This document shows, one piece after another, positions 45,415 through 56,622 of a stretch of 64,000 nucleotides of DNA; within the stretch, counting starts at the first letter, position 1; each line of letters opens with the position of its first letter. The DNA comes from Sphingomonas citri (GTDB lineage: Bacteria > Pseudomonadota > Alphaproteobacteria > Sphingomonadales > Sphingomonadaceae). Both the position numbers and the translations under genes were made by a program. Where the stretch lies: contig NZ_JAHXZN010000013.1 in the NCBI RefSeq assembly GCF_019429485.1, positions 1 to 64,000 of the forward strand, written 5' to 3'. The notes below the pieces were generated by a model that did no database searches, was not told where the DNA came from, and saw only the letters and a list, made by a program, of their open reading frames with translations.

Positions 45415-46938
45415 TCATCGCACCACCGCGGCCACCTCCGCCGGTGTCCACCCGCCGCCCATCGCCTGGTACAGAGCGACATAGCTCGTCAGCCGGTCGG
45501 CACGCGCCTGCACCAGCGACAGCTCGGCGGTGAGCAAGGTGCGCTGCGCGTCGAGCTGCTCGAGATAGGCCGAATAGCCCGCGCGATAGCGGTTGGTCGC
45601 ATTCTCCAGCGCGCCGCGCGACGCCGCCGCCTGGGACGCCAGCGCGTCGGCCTGCTCGCCCGTGCGGCGCACCCCGACCAGCGCGTCGTCCACCTCGCGG
45701 AACGCTACCAGCGCGGCGCGGCGATAGGCATAGGCCGCCTGGTCGCGCCGCGCCGTGGCGACCTGCTCCTGCGCGCGCAGCCGCCCGCCGTCGAAGATCG
45801 GCCCCAGCACGCTCGCGCCCAGCGAGAAGATCACCTCGGGCTGCGCCAGCGCGGTCGAGAGGACGAGGTTGCCCGCGCCCGTCAGCGACAGGTTGGGCAG
45901 CATCGCGGCGCGCTGACTGTCGAGCGTGCGGTCCGCCGCCACCAGCGTCTGCTCGGCCTGGTAGAGATCGGGGCGACGGCGCAGCAGCTGCGCGGGTAGC
46001 CCACCCGGCAGCGGCGGCGTCGCCAGCCGGTCGAGCGCCAGCCCGCGTGCCACCGCGCGCGGCGAGTCGCCGGTCAGCAGCGCCAGCGCATTCTCCTGCC
46101 GCGCGATCGCCAGCTCGGCGGCGGGGACGAGCTGCTGCGTGGCGGCATATTCCGCCTGCGCCTGGCGGTACTCGAGCCGCGAGGAGTAACCCGTCTCGTA
46201 GCGCCGCCGCGCGATCCGCAGCGCCTCGGCGCGCGCCGCCAGCGTCGCGCGCGCTATCGCCAGCCGCTGGTCGAGCGCGCGCAGCGTGACATAGCCCGAG
46301 GCGGCGGTGGTGGCGGTGGCGAGCCGCACCGTGTCGCGCGCCGCCGCGGTGGCGAGCAGCTGCGCGCGCGCGGCGCGGCTCGCCTGGCGCAGCCGCCCGA
46401 ACAGGTCGAGGTCGTAGCTGAGCTGCACACCGGGCTGCACCGCGGCCGAGCGCGCGGTGGTGCCGAGTGCGCTGATCGACTGGCCCTGAGTCTCTGGCAC
46501 GGTGCCGCCGAGCTGCGGCGTGAGCTGCGCGCGCGCCAGCGCCTCCGCGGCGCGCGCCTCCTCGACCCGCGCGGCGGCGGCGAGCACGTCGAGGTTGTTC
46601 GCCAGCGCGTGCTCGACCAGAACGGTGAGCACCGGGTCGCCGAAGCCCTGCCACCAAGCCGCGCTGACCGGCGATGCGTCGGGCGCGGTCAGCGCGCTGC
46701 GCCAAGCCGGCGGCGGCGTGACGGTGGCGTCGGGCGGCGCGGCGCGGCGCGGGCCCGGCAGCGCGCAGCCGGCGACGAGGAGCGGGAGGAGGAGCGCGCG
46801 GACGGCGCGGGCGGCGGAGCGACGCGTACACGCTACGCTGATGGGTCCGATCCGCTTCTCCGAACTTCTAGGAGGTGAGGGTAAGACGGCGCCGCCAACG
46901 CCCTTTCCGCCTAGCACCTGACCGCTAGCCTCGCTCAT
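45415..46938 (-). CDS. TolC-family outer-membrane efflux lipoprotein
   Basis: A 507-residue outer-membrane factor, close to OprM/NodT types: two long helical repeats, DVLAAAARVEEARAAEALARAQLTPQLGG in the first and YQAEQTLVAADRTLDSQRAAMLPNLSLTGAG near the second, and a lipobox ending LLVAGC that would acylate a cysteine at about residue 57. That is unusually far from the chosen ATG (46938), which I select because it overlaps the adaptor stop as ATGA. A later start just before the signal peptide is possible but none of the codons there is ATG, GTG or TTG. It is the last gene of a complete tripartite pump operon with HlyD and MFS subunits. Confidence 0.87.
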   Translation of the reverse strand: MSEASGQVLGGKGVGGAVLPSPPRSSEKRIGPISVACTRRSAARAVRALLLPLLVAGCALPGPRRAAPPDATVTPPPAWRSALTAPDASPVSAAWWQGFGDPVLTVLVEHALANNLDVLAAAARVEEARAAEALARAQLTPQLGGTVPETQGQSISALGTTARSAAVQPGVQLSYDLDLFGRLRQASRAARAQLLATAAARDTVRLATATTAASGYVTLRALDQRLAIARATLAARAEALRIARRRYETGYSSRLEYRQAQAEYAATQQLVPAAELAIARQENALALLTGDSPRAVARGLALDRLATPPLPGGLPAQLLRRRPDLYQAEQTLVAADRTLDSQRAAMLPNLSLTGAGNLVLSTALAQPEVIFSLGASVLGPIFDGGRLRAQEQVATARRDQAAYAYRRAALVAFREVDDALVGVRRTGEQADALASQAAASRGALENATNRYRAGYSAYLEQLDAQRTLLTAELSLVQARADRLTSYVALYQAMGGGWTPAEVAAVVR

Positions 46939-48083
46939 CGCGGCGTCGGCGTGCCGGCGGTGTCGACGCGCGCCTGCACCGACATGCCCGGACGCAGCCG
47001 CGCCGCCAGCGCCTGCCCCGGATCGATCCGGATCCGCACCGCGATCCGCTGGGGCACCTTGGTGAAATTGCCGGTGGCATTGTCCGATTTGAGCACCGCG
47101 AACTCGCTCCCCGCCGCGGGCGAGATTCGCTCCACCCGGCCCGACAGCCGCGCGTTGGCGAGCGCGTCGACGGTGAAGCTGGCGCGCTGCCCCACCGCGA
47201 TCCGCGCCGTCTGCGCCTCCTTGTAGTTGGCGATCACCCAGGTCTCGGCCGGCACCAAGAACATCAGCTGCGAGCCCGCGGTGACATATTGGCCGACGCG
47301 CACCCCCACCTCGCTCAGCCGACCCGCCTCGGGCGCGCGGATCACGGTGTTGGCGAGATCGATCCGCGCCAGCCGCAGCGCCGCCTGCGCGCCCGACACG
47401 CCCGCCTCCTGCCCGCCGCGCCCGACCGCGACGGTGCGGATGTCCTGCCGCGCGATCTCGCGCGCGGCCTGCGCCTGCTGGAGCTGGGCCTGCGCCTGGC
47501 GCAGCGTGGCGAGCGTCTGGTCGCGCTCGCGCAAGGAGACCGAGCCGTCTGTGACGAGGTCGTTGACCCGATTCATGTCGGCCTGGGCGCGGAGCAACTG
47601 CGCGCGCGCGTTGGCCAGCGCCGCTTCCTGTCCGCCGAAGCTCGCCTCGCGGCTCGCCGCGGCCTGGACGCTGTTGGCCAGCGTCGCCCGCGCGTTCTCG
47701 ACCTGCGCCTCGGCCTGGTCGACGCGCTGCGCGTAGATGCGCTGGTCGACCACCACCAGCGGCTGTCCGGCGCGGACCGTCTCGAAGTCGCGCACCAGCA
47801 CCTGCGTGACATAGCCCGACACCTGCGGCGCGATCACCGTGGTGCGGCCGCGGACATAGGCGTTGTCGGTCGACTCATAGTCGCTGGTGAACGGCCACAT
47901 GCGCCACGCCGCCAGCACCGCCAGCACGCCCGCGAGCGCGAGCAGGCTGATCAGCAGCGTCGCGGTGGTGGACAGGCGCGGCGGGCGCCAACCCGAGCCG
48001 GCCGGCACGGCCGCGGCGGGTTCCTCGGCGGCGCGCTCCTCCGTGACGGGGCCGGCAGCGACGGGCGAGCGGGGGTCGGTCAT
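46935..48083 (-). CDS. emrA: HlyD/EmrA family membrane-fusion protein
   Basis: A 382-residue periplasmic adaptor. A short cytoplasmic N-terminus precedes one helix (LLISLLALAGVLAVLAAWRMWPF, about 50-70). The first lipoyl half is near TVIAPQVSGYVTQVLVRDFETVRAGQPLVVVD, followed by a coiled-coil hairpin from about residue 110 to 225 (VENARATLANSVQAAASREASFGG, QTLATLRQAQAQLQQAQAAREIAR), and a beta-barrel part with VIRAPEAGRLSEVGVRVGQYV. This matches EmrA. It links the inner-membrane MFS pump upstream to the TolC-type channel downstream. Both neighbours overlap it by four bases. Confidence 0.9.
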   Translation of the reverse strand: MTDPRSPVAAGPVTEERAAEEPAAAVPAGSGWRPPRLSTTATLLISLLALAGVLAVLAAWRMWPFTSDYESTDNAYVRGRTTVIAPQVSGYVTQVLVRDFETVRAGQPLVVVDQRIYAQRVDQAEAQVENARATLANSVQAAASREASFGGQEAALANARAQLLRAQADMNRVNDLVTDGSVSLRERDQTLATLRQAQAQLQQAQAAREIARQDIRTVAVGRGGQEAGVSGAQAALRLARIDLANTVIRAPEAGRLSEVGVRVGQYVTAGSQLMFLVPAETWVIANYKEAQTARIAVGQRASFTVDALANARLSGRVERISPAAGSEFAVLKSDNATGNFTKVPQRIAVRIRIDPGQALAARLRPGMSVQARVDTAGTPTPR

Positions 48084-49732
48084 GCGATACTCACGCGACG
48101 CGCGCGCCACTCGCGGCGCAGCAGGAGGAAGAGAAGGTACAGGAAGGTCAGCGCGGCGAGTACCGCGATCAGCCGGAACATGTCGTCATAGGCGAGGACG
48201 TTGGCCTCGCGCGTCGCGGCCTGCGCCAGCAGCGCGCCGCCCTCCGCCGAGCGCAGCCCGGTGTCGCCGACCACGCGTGCCACCCCCTTTGCCCCGGCGG
48301 CGAGCCGCGCCTGAACCTGCGGGTCGGTCGGGTCGACCAACTGGACCAGCGCGGCGCTGTTCGCCTTCTCGCGGACGATCTGATAAGTGCCGAGGATCGC
48401 CGCTCCGGCCAGGCCGCCGATCGAGTTGAGCACGCCGAACAGCGCGATGAAGCTGATCACGTGCCCCGTCCCTTCCTTGAGCGCGCGGGTCATGCCGAAC
48501 AGCAGCGACGGGCCGAGGAAGAAGGCGCCCGCGAAGGCGATCACCGCCTGGGTGAGATACAGCTGCGGCGCGCGCGTCAGGCTGGTCGAGGAGGAATCGA
48601 CCCAGGCGGCCACCGCCACCAGCCCGATCGCGAGCATCACCGGGTGCGCCAGTCGCTCGACGTTGAGCGTCACCGCACTGACGATGAAGCCGCCCGCGGT
48701 GGCGAGGAAGATGATCGTGAAGAACGGCCCCAGCTGGTCGTTGTTCTGCCCCAGCACGGTGAGCAGCCCGACCGCCCCATAGGTCTGTTCGGACAACACG
48801 ATCCGGGCCATCAGCGTGACCACCGCGAAGCGCAATATGTCGGCGCTGCCGAGCCAGCGCGTGTTGATCAGCGGGTTGGCGCGGTGGTGCTCGATCACCA
48901 AGGCGGCGGCGAGCATCGGGATCGCGGCGAGCAGCGCCCAGCCGATCCAGCGCGCCTCGGTCCACCACACGTAGCGGCCCAGCCCGAGCACCGCGGCGAA
49001 CAGCGCCATCGCCCCGGCGTAGAGCGCGAAGGTGAGGAAATCGAGCTTCTCGAAGGCGGGCTGGCGCGTCGTCGGCGGCAGGCGGAAGACGGTCACCGCG
49101 GCGAGGCTGAGCGCGGCGAGCCCGAGCTCGAACAGGTACAGCGTGCGCCACTGGCTCATCGCCAGCAGCTCGGGCGAGAACAGCCGAGCCAGCGGCGTCG
49201 CGCATTGCGGCGCGCCGATGCCGAGGACGATCGCGCGGAGCCGCCACTTCGCCGGCACCGCCTGCATGAAATAATAGAGCGCGAAGGTGGAGAGCGGCGC
49301 CGCGGCCAGCCCGCTCGCGGCGCGTACCGCGATCGCCGAGGCGAAGCCGTGGACGAAAAGATGCGCGAAGGTCACCGCGACATAGATGCCGATGAACAGC
49401 ATCGCGAACGGGCGCAACCCGAACTGCTGTCGGAACTTGATCAGTAGCAGGTTGATGCTGACGTTGGTCATCACGTAGACCGTGGGCAGCCAGGCGATCT
49501 CGGACGCATCGAGCCCCAGCGCCCCCGCCAGCGTCGTCGTGTTGGCCGCCACCAGCGCGTTGCCGAACCCCCCGGTGAGCCCCACCAGCGTGCCGACCAG
49601 CGCATAGGTGAGACGGCGGCGCAGCGGGTGCTCGGGCGAGCCGGGCGAGCCGGGCATCGCCGGGCGCTCGTGCGGGGCGAACTCCCAGCGTTCCTCGCTC
49701 ACGAAGTCGCGCAGCCGCGTCAGCACCGCCAT
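48080..49732 (-). CDS. emrB: MFS efflux pump, EmrB/DHA2 family
   Basis: A 550-residue, about 14-helix drug:proton antiporter partner of the EmrA-like adaptor. Visible features are a first helix LTYALVGTLVGLTGGFGNALVAANTTTLAGAL with the DHA2 signature, WLPTVYVMTNVSINLLLIKFRQQFG (loop-2 motif), and helices through 500-545 ending FLYLLFLLLRREWRARR. The ATG at 49732 is favoured over one at 49792 by position before the Arg-containing cytoplasmic head. Together with the next two genes it should form an inner-to-outer-membrane pump for lipophilic toxicants; no regulator gene is adjacent. Confidence 0.88.
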   Translation of the reverse strand: MAVLTRLRDFVSEERWEFAPHERPAMPGSPGSPEHPLRRRLTYALVGTLVGLTGGFGNALVAANTTTLAGALGLDASEIAWLPTVYVMTNVSINLLLIKFRQQFGLRPFAMLFIGIYVAVTFAHLFVHGFASAIAVRAASGLAAAPLSTFALYYFMQAVPAKWRLRAIVLGIGAPQCATPLARLFSPELLAMSQWRTLYLFELGLAALSLAAVTVFRLPPTTRQPAFEKLDFLTFALYAGAMALFAAVLGLGRYVWWTEARWIGWALLAAIPMLAAALVIEHHRANPLINTRWLGSADILRFAVVTLMARIVLSEQTYGAVGLLTVLGQNNDQLGPFFTIIFLATAGGFIVSAVTLNVERLAHPVMLAIGLVAVAAWVDSSSTSLTRAPQLYLTQAVIAFAGAFFLGPSLLFGMTRALKEGTGHVISFIALFGVLNSIGGLAGAAILGTYQIVREKANSAALVQLVDPTDPQVQARLAAGAKGVARVVGDTGLRSAEGGALLAQAATREANVLAYDDMFRLIAVLAALTFLYLLFLLLRREWRARRVSIA

Positions 49733-49849
49733 GGCGTCGTCCCGTGCACCCCCTTCGCGGCCTGTCACCGGCCGATGACGGGTAGGACGCACCGGGCGGC
49801 GGCAAGTTCATCCGGAAGGGGCGCCAACCAACCCATCCCCCTCCCGTGC

Positions 49850-49946
49850 GTCGTCCCCGACTAGTTCCGAGATCCACCGTTCCGCGAGCACCACGGCCGT
49901 CGAACGCGCGGCACGGTGGATCCCGAAAAAAGGCCGGGATGACGGT
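49850..49946. repeat. Inverted repeat pair of the GTCATCCCGGC family
   Basis: GATCCACCGT (49871-49880) is perfectly inverted as ACGGTGGATC (49913-49922), and the flanks CGTCGTCCCCG / CCGGGATGACGG extend the match less perfectly. It sits in the 295-base gap 49733-50027 before emrB, which holds no gene but must hold the emrB promoter. Confidence 0.7.
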
Positions 49947-50027
49947 AGGGGGGAAGAGGCGGGCCGACCCGACCACCGCGGTCCCGGTCGCACTTTCGCT
50001 ACCGCCGCGCCGCCGCACGCCCCGCCG

Positions 50028-50972
50028 TCACTCCACCCAGTCGAGCCCGATGTCGCGGTAGACGCCGCGGTCCTCGTCCCAGCCCGGCTTGACCTTCACG
50101 TGAAGGTAGAGGTGGACCGGCCGGTCGAGCAGCACCGCAAGCTCGGCCCGGGCGCGCGCGCCGATCTCGCGGATGCGCGCACCGCCCTTGCCCAGCACGA
50201 TCGCGCGCTGGGTCACGCGCTCGACCAGGATCTGCTGGTGGATCTCGGCCGAGCCGTCGTCGCGCTCGCTGAACTTCTCGGTCTCGACCACGCTGGCGTA
50301 GGGCAGCTCGGCGTGCAGCTGGAGGTAGAGCTGCTCGCGCGTCACCTCGGCCGCCAGCGCGCGCTCGGACGCGTCGGACACCTGGTCCTCGGGGTAGTGC
50401 CACGGCCCCGAAGGCATCGCCGCCGCCAGCGCGCGCTTGAGCTGGGGCAGGCCGTCGCCGGTCTGCGCCGAGACGAAGAAGGTCTCGGCGAAGGGCAGCA
50501 TCGCGTTGAGCTTCTCCGCGTGGATCAGCAGCTTGGGCTTGTCGGCGAGGTCAACCTTGTTGAGCACGAGGTAGATCGGCTCGCGCCGCTCCTTGAGCGA
50601 CCCGACGATCTCGGTCACCTTGGGGCCGAGTCCGCCCTTGCCGTCCACCACCAAGGCGATCACGTCGGCGCCCTCGGCGCCGCCCCACGCCGCCGCCACC
50701 ATCGCGCGGTCGAGCCGGCGGCGCGGCTCGAAGATGCCGGGTGTGTCGACCAGTAGCAGCTGCGTCTCGCCCTCGAGCGCCACGCCCATCAGCCGCACGC
50801 GCGTGGTCTGCGCCTTGGGGCTGACGATCGCCACCTTCTGGCCGACCAGGGCATTGACCAAGGTCGACTTTCCCGCATTGGGCGCGCCCACCACCGCGAC
50901 CAGCCCGCAGCGTGTCGCTGGCGAATGTTGCGAATGTTGAGTCACCGGCGCGTTTCCGTCCACGCCGCTCAC
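50028..50972 (-). CDS. era: GTPase Era
   Basis: Era binds 16S rRNA and helps 30S assembly. The 314-residue protein has G1 GAPNAGKST, switch II DTPG, the G4 NKVD motif (LVLNKVDLADK), and a C-terminal KH domain with the GKGGARIREIG loop and VHLYLHVKVKPGW end. The GTG at 50972 overlaps the dnaJ stop (GTGA), the basis for the start. A GTG nine codons later (50945) is equally compatible with the family N-terminus. Co-expression with chaperones is suggested by tight linkage to dnaJ rather than by function. Confidence 0.93.
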   Translation of the reverse strand: MSGVDGNAPVTQHSQHSPATRCGLVAVVGAPNAGKSTLVNALVGQKVAIVSPKAQTTRVRLMGVALEGETQLLLVDTPGIFEPRRRLDRAMVAAAWGGAEGADVIALVVDGKGGLGPKVTEIVGSLKERREPIYLVLNKVDLADKPKLLIHAEKLNAMLPFAETFFVSAQTGDGLPQLKRALAAAMPSGPWHYPEDQVSDASERALAAEVTREQLYLQLHAELPYASVVETEKFSERDDGSAEIHQQILVERVTQRAIVLGKGGARIREIGARARAELAVLLDRPVHLYLHVKVKPGWDEDRGVYRDIGLDWVE

Positions 50973-52087
50973 TCGCCCGCGAACGCGTTCTTCAGCCGCG
51001 AGAAGAAGCCTTGGCTCTGCGGGCATTCGTCACCCGTCTCGGTCTCGCGGAACTCCTCGAGCAGCGCGCGCTGGCGCGTGCTTAGCTTGGTCGGCGTCTC
51101 CACCTCGACCTGGATCACCAGGTCGCCGGTGCCGCGGCCTTGCAGCACGGGCATGCCCGCACCGCGCTGGCGCAGCTGCTTGCCCGACTGGATGCCCGCG
51201 GGGATCTTGACCTCGTGGCGCTTGCCGTCGAGCCCGGGGATCGACATCGTCCCGCCCAGCGCCGCGGTGGTGAAGCTGATCGGCGCGCGCGCGAACAGGG
51301 TGGTGCCCTCGCGCTCGAAGATCGCGTGGCGCTTCACATGGAGGAAGATGTAGAGGTCGCCCGGCGGTGCGCCGCGCGCCCCCGCCTCGCCCTCGCCGGT
51401 GAGGCGCACGCGCGTGCCCTCGTCGACGCCCGGCGGCACGTTGACCGCGAGAGTCTTGGTCTTCTCGACGCGGCCTTCGCCGCGGCAGTCGGCGCACGGA
51501 TCGGTGATCACCTCGCCCGAGCCGTGGCACAGCGGGCACGCCCGCTCGACCACGAAGAAACCCTGCTGCGCGCGCACCTTGCCGTGGCCGTGGCAGTGCT
51601 GACAGGTGTGCGCGTGGGTACCCGGCTTGGAGCCGGTGCCGTGGCAGGAGTCACAGGCGGCGGAGATGTCGACGGTGATCTCCGTCTCCTTGCCGTGATA
51701 CGCCTCCTCCAGCGTGATCTCCATGTCGTAGCGCAGGTCGGCGCCGCGGCGCACCTGCCGCCCGCCGCCGCGCTGGCCGCCCATGAACTCGCCGAACACG
51801 CTCTCGAAGATGTCGGAGAAGCCGGCGAAATCCTGCGCACCGCCGGCACCGCCGCCGCCGTTCTTGAAGGCGGCATGGCCGAAACGATCATAGGCCGCGC
51901 GCTTCTGCGGGTCCTTGAGGCAGTCATAGGCCTCGCTGACCGCCTTGAACTTGGCCTCGCTGTCCTTGCACCCGGCGTTCTTGTCCGGATGGTATTTCAT
52001 CGCAAGCTTGCGATACGACGATTTGATCGTCGCCGCGTCCGCGGTCCGCTCGCAGTCGAGCAGCTCGTAATAGTCGATCTCGGTCAT
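50969..52087 (-). CDS. dnaJ: Chaperone protein DnaJ
   Basis: DnaJ (Hsp40) stimulates DnaK ATPase and delivers substrates. The 372-residue protein has the J domain with HPD (YHPDKNAG, about residues 33-35), a Gly/Phe-rich region, and four zinc-finger C-x-x-C-x-G-x-G repeats (CDSCHGTG, CQHCHGHG, CPLCHGSG, CADCRGEG). A beta-rich C-terminal substrate domain follows. It is co-oriented with and downstream of dnaK across a 137-base gap filled by a palindromic repeat pair, so readthrough from the heat-shock promoter of dnaK is possible, or it may have its own. Confidence 0.96.
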   Translation of the reverse strand: MTEIDYYELLDCERTADAATIKSSYRKLAMKYHPDKNAGCKDSEAKFKAVSEAYDCLKDPQKRAAYDRFGHAAFKNGGGGAGGAQDFAGFSDIFESVFGEFMGGQRGGGRQVRRGADLRYDMEITLEEAYHGKETEITVDISAACDSCHGTGSKPGTHAHTCQHCHGHGKVRAQQGFFVVERACPLCHGSGEVITDPCADCRGEGRVEKTKTLAVNVPPGVDEGTRVRLTGEGEAGARGAPPGDLYIFLHVKRHAIFEREGTTLFARAPISFTTAALGGTMSIPGLDGKRHEVKIPAGIQSGKQLRQRGAGMPVLQGRGTGDLVIQVEVETPTKLSTRQRALLEEFRETETGDECPQSQGFFSRLKNAFAGE

Positions 52088-52108
52088 GCCACGCCCCCGC
52101 GCCTATCG

Positions 52109-52193
52109 CCGTCACCCCGGCGAAGGCCGAGGTCCAGTGCCGCGCGCGGTCTCGTCTGCGGCGCTGGATACCGGCCTGCGCCGGTATGACGGG
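52109..52193. repeat. REP-like inverted repeat between dnaK and dnaJ
   Basis: CCGTCACCCCGGCGAAGGCC.. faces ..CGGCCTGCGCCGGTATGACGGG, an imperfect inverted pair. It occupies almost the whole dnaK-dnaJ gap and could form a hairpin in the joint transcript. Confidence 0.75.
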
Positions 52194-52224
52194 AGAGGTT
52201 CATGTCAGTTCACTCCGGCGCGGA

Positions 52225-54132
<1,908 letters not shown>

Positions 54133-54216
54133 GAGTGCTTTGCCTAGCCCCTGCGTTGACGTGTATTGATGCGGCGGCGCCCCGTTACGGCAGCGCAACC
54201 GCGATGACGAAGCGCG

Positions 54217-54244
54217 ATATAGGTGCGGCGTCGCGCCCCGCAAG
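54217..54244 (-). promoter_or_regulatory. RpoH promoter of dnaK
   Basis: Read on the minus strand: CTTG (54244-54241), 18 bases, CTATAT (54222-54217). The alphaproteobacterial heat-shock consensus is CTTG-N17/18-CYTATNT. It is about 85 bases from the dnaK ATG. Confidence 0.72.
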
Positions 54245-54320
54245 ATTGCGGCACCGGTGTGGCGGGGCGCGGGCGGGAACGATTGCCTGACTCGCGCGTG
54301 TCACGTAGGGAGGCCCGACC

Positions 54321-54602
54321 ATGCAGACCGCCCGCATCTACCAGCGCCCGAAGAACGCCATGCAGTCGGGCAAGGCCCGCACCGATCACTGGCAGCTCGA
54401 GTTCGAGCCGGGCGAGCCCAAGAAGCCCGACGCGCTGACCGGCTGGGCCGGCAGCGGCGACACGCGCGACCAGGTCAAGCTGGGCTTCCCGACGTGCGAG
54501 GCGGCGGTGGCCTATGCCGAGCAGCAGGGGCTGCGCTACACCGTGATCCCGACCCCGACCAAGACGCTGAAGCTGCAGAGCTACGCGGACAACTTCCGGT
54601 AG
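54321..54602 (+). CDS. Complex I NDUFS4-like accessory subunit (ETC complex I conserved region)
   Basis: A 93-residue protein with the alphaproteobacterial NDUFS4 pattern: N-terminal IYQRPKNAMQSG, HWQLEF, the segment GWAGSGDTRDQVKLGFPTCEAAVAYAEQQG, and the closing KTLKLQSYADNFR. In mitochondria NDUFS4 supports complex I assembly, and the bacterial form is an accessory subunit of NADH:ubiquinone oxidoreductase. No nuo operon is in view; such genes stand alone in many alphaproteobacteria. Full length by family standards. Confidence 0.92.
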   Translation: MQTARIYQRPKNAMQSGKARTDHWQLEFEPGEPKKPDALTGWAGSGDTRDQVKLGFPTCEAAVAYAEQQGLRYTVIPTPTKTLKLQSYADNFR

Positions 54603-54945
54603 GTGCGGGGGGAGGGGCTAACCTCCCGCGTCGCTGCTCGCGCCTTCCCGCGGCTGTGAAGGATCCGACGTCTAGTTCGCGCCGGGTCGACTCATCGTCG
54701 AGAGCGGCGCTCTTCTCTCGCCGTCAGCCTCGCGTCCCTGCCGCCCTCCTCCCGCCTCCCCGTCATCCCCGCGGAGGCGGGGATCCAGACGCGCGGACTT
54801 CTCGATAGAGGCGCGACGTCAGCGTTTATGGAGGCCCGCCTTCGCGAGGATGACGCAAAGAAGGCGGTGCCATCGGCGCGTGACAAGCGGTCGCATTGAG
54901 CCACCACCTATCCCGTCGTGCCAAGCAAACGCGACCCCGGCGCCC
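54603..54945. repeat. Gap with a REP-like inverted pair
   Basis: This 343-base gap has no gene. It contains CGTCATCCCCGCGGAGGCGGGGAT at 54761, with a partly inverted copy ending GAGGATGACGC at 54856, and a weak GGGAGG/CCTCCC stem shortly after the NDUFS4-like stop (54610-54630) that may act as a terminator. Confidence 0.7.
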
Positions 54946-56361
54946 TCACCGCTCGCCCAGCATCGCCTCGGGCCGCACCACCCGGTCGAAGGTCTCCGCG
55001 TCGACCAGCCCAAGTTCCAGCCCGGCCTCGCGCAGCGTCAGCCCGCGCTCGTGCGCGTGCTTGGCGATCTTGGCGGCATTGTCATAGCCGATCTCGGGCG
55101 CGAGCGCGGTGACCAGCATCAGCGAGCGCTCGACCAGCTCGCCGATCCGCGCCTCGTTGGCGCTGAGCCCGTCGACGCAGCGCAGCGCGAAGCTCTCGCA
55201 TCCGGTCGCCAGCAGATCGATCGAGCGCAGCACCGCGGCGCCGATCATCGGTTTGAACACGTTGAGCTCGAGGTGCCCCTGCGCGCCGCCGACCGTGACC
55301 GCGACGTGGTTGCCCATCACCTGCGCCGCCACCATCGTCAGCATCTCGCACTGGGTCGGGTTGACCTTGCCCGGCATGATCGAGCTGCCCGGCTCGTTGG
55401 CGGGCAGGTCGAGCTCGCCGAGGCCACTGCGCGGGCCCGAGCCGAGCAGGCGAATGTCGTTGGCGATCTTGGTGCACGCCACCGCCAGCGTGTTGAGCGC
55501 GCCGGAGAGGTGAACGAGCGGGTCGTTGCTCGCCAGCGCCTCGAAGAGATTCTCCGCCGGCGCGAACGCCACGCCGGTGATCGCGGCGAGCTCGGCGGCC
55601 ACGTCGCGCGCGAACTTGGCAGGCGCGTTGAGCCCGGTGCCGACCGCGGTGCCGCCCTGCGCGAGCCGGTCGGTGCCCTGCTCCACCGCGGGCTCGATCC
55701 GCCGCAGGCAGCGGTGCAGCTGGTGCGCGTAGCCGGAGAATTCATCGCCGAGCGTCAGCGGCGTCGCGTCTTGGAGATGGGTGCGGCCGATCTTCACCAG
55801 CCCGGCCCACTCGCGTGCGCGCGCGTCGAGCGAACCGTGCAGTCTCTCGATCGCAGGGATCAGCCGCCGGCGCACCGCGAGCGAGCAGGCGACGTGAAGC
55901 GCGGTGGGGAAGCTGTCGTTGGACGATTGTCCGCGGTTGACGTCGTCGTTGGGATGGACCGGCGCCTTGCCGCCGCGCTGGCCGGTGAGGATCTCGTTGG
56001 CGCGGCCCGCGATCACCTCGTTGACGTTCATGTTGCTCTGCGTGCCGCTGCCGGTCTGCCAGATTACCAGCGGAAATTGGTCGTCGAGCAGCCCCTGCGC
56101 GATCTCCTGCGCCGCGGCCTCGATGGCGTCCGCCTTCTCGGCGGCGAGCCCGTGGCGGCGGTTCACCCGCGCCGCCGCCTGCTTCACCAGCGCGAGTGCG
56201 CGGACGATCTCGATCGGCATCCGCTCGCGCGCGCCGAACGGGAAATTCTCGAGACTGCGCTCGGTCTGCGCGCCCCAATAGGCGGCGGCGGGCACCTCGA
56301 TCGCGCCGATCGAGTCGGTCTCGGTGCGCGTGGCGGCGAATTCGGTGGGGGCGTCGGTCAT
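54946..56361 (-). CDS. fumC: Class II fumarate hydratase
   Basis: Iron-independent fumarase of the TCA cycle, converting fumarate to L-malate as a homotetramer. The 471-residue protein has SGTQSNMNVNEV, the region SSNDSFPTALHVA, THLQDATPLTLG and the superfamily signature GSSIMPGKVNP. It is divergent from the C4-dicarboxylate carrier across a 262-base gap, linking import and use of fumarate/malate. Length and motifs are standard. Confidence 0.96.
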   Translation of the reverse strand: MTDAPTEFAATRTETDSIGAIEVPAAAYWGAQTERSLENFPFGARERMPIEIVRALALVKQAAARVNRRHGLAAEKADAIEAAAQEIAQGLLDDQFPLVIWQTGSGTQSNMNVNEVIAGRANEILTGQRGGKAPVHPNDDVNRGQSSNDSFPTALHVACSLAVRRRLIPAIERLHGSLDARAREWAGLVKIGRTHLQDATPLTLGDEFSGYAHQLHRCLRRIEPAVEQGTDRLAQGGTAVGTGLNAPAKFARDVAAELAAITGVAFAPAENLFEALASNDPLVHLSGALNTLAVACTKIANDIRLLGSGPRSGLGELDLPANEPGSSIMPGKVNPTQCEMLTMVAAQVMGNHVAVTVGGAQGHLELNVFKPMIGAAVLRSIDLLATGCESFALRCVDGLSANEARIGELVERSLMLVTALAPEIGYDNAAKIAKHAHERGLTLREAGLELGLVDAETFDRVVRPEAMLGER

Positions 56362-56622
56362 GCCGGCTCAACTCGCCGGCGGCCGCGACGTTGCGCGACA
56401 CGTCAGCGGCACCGACCCGCTGCGGCGCGCGAACTTCGGCACGGGGGGCCTCGCGCCGCCGCGGAAACCCGCACGGCAGGTCATCGCGATGTCACCGCCG
56501 AGAACGCGATCCGCCAGCATTTCCGCGGGTTTGAGGCGAAGCGACTGCGACGCTGGCGCGATCGCCCGACGGGATTATCCTAGGATGACGAGACGTCCGA
56601 CCGCCGGACGCAGGAGAGGCCC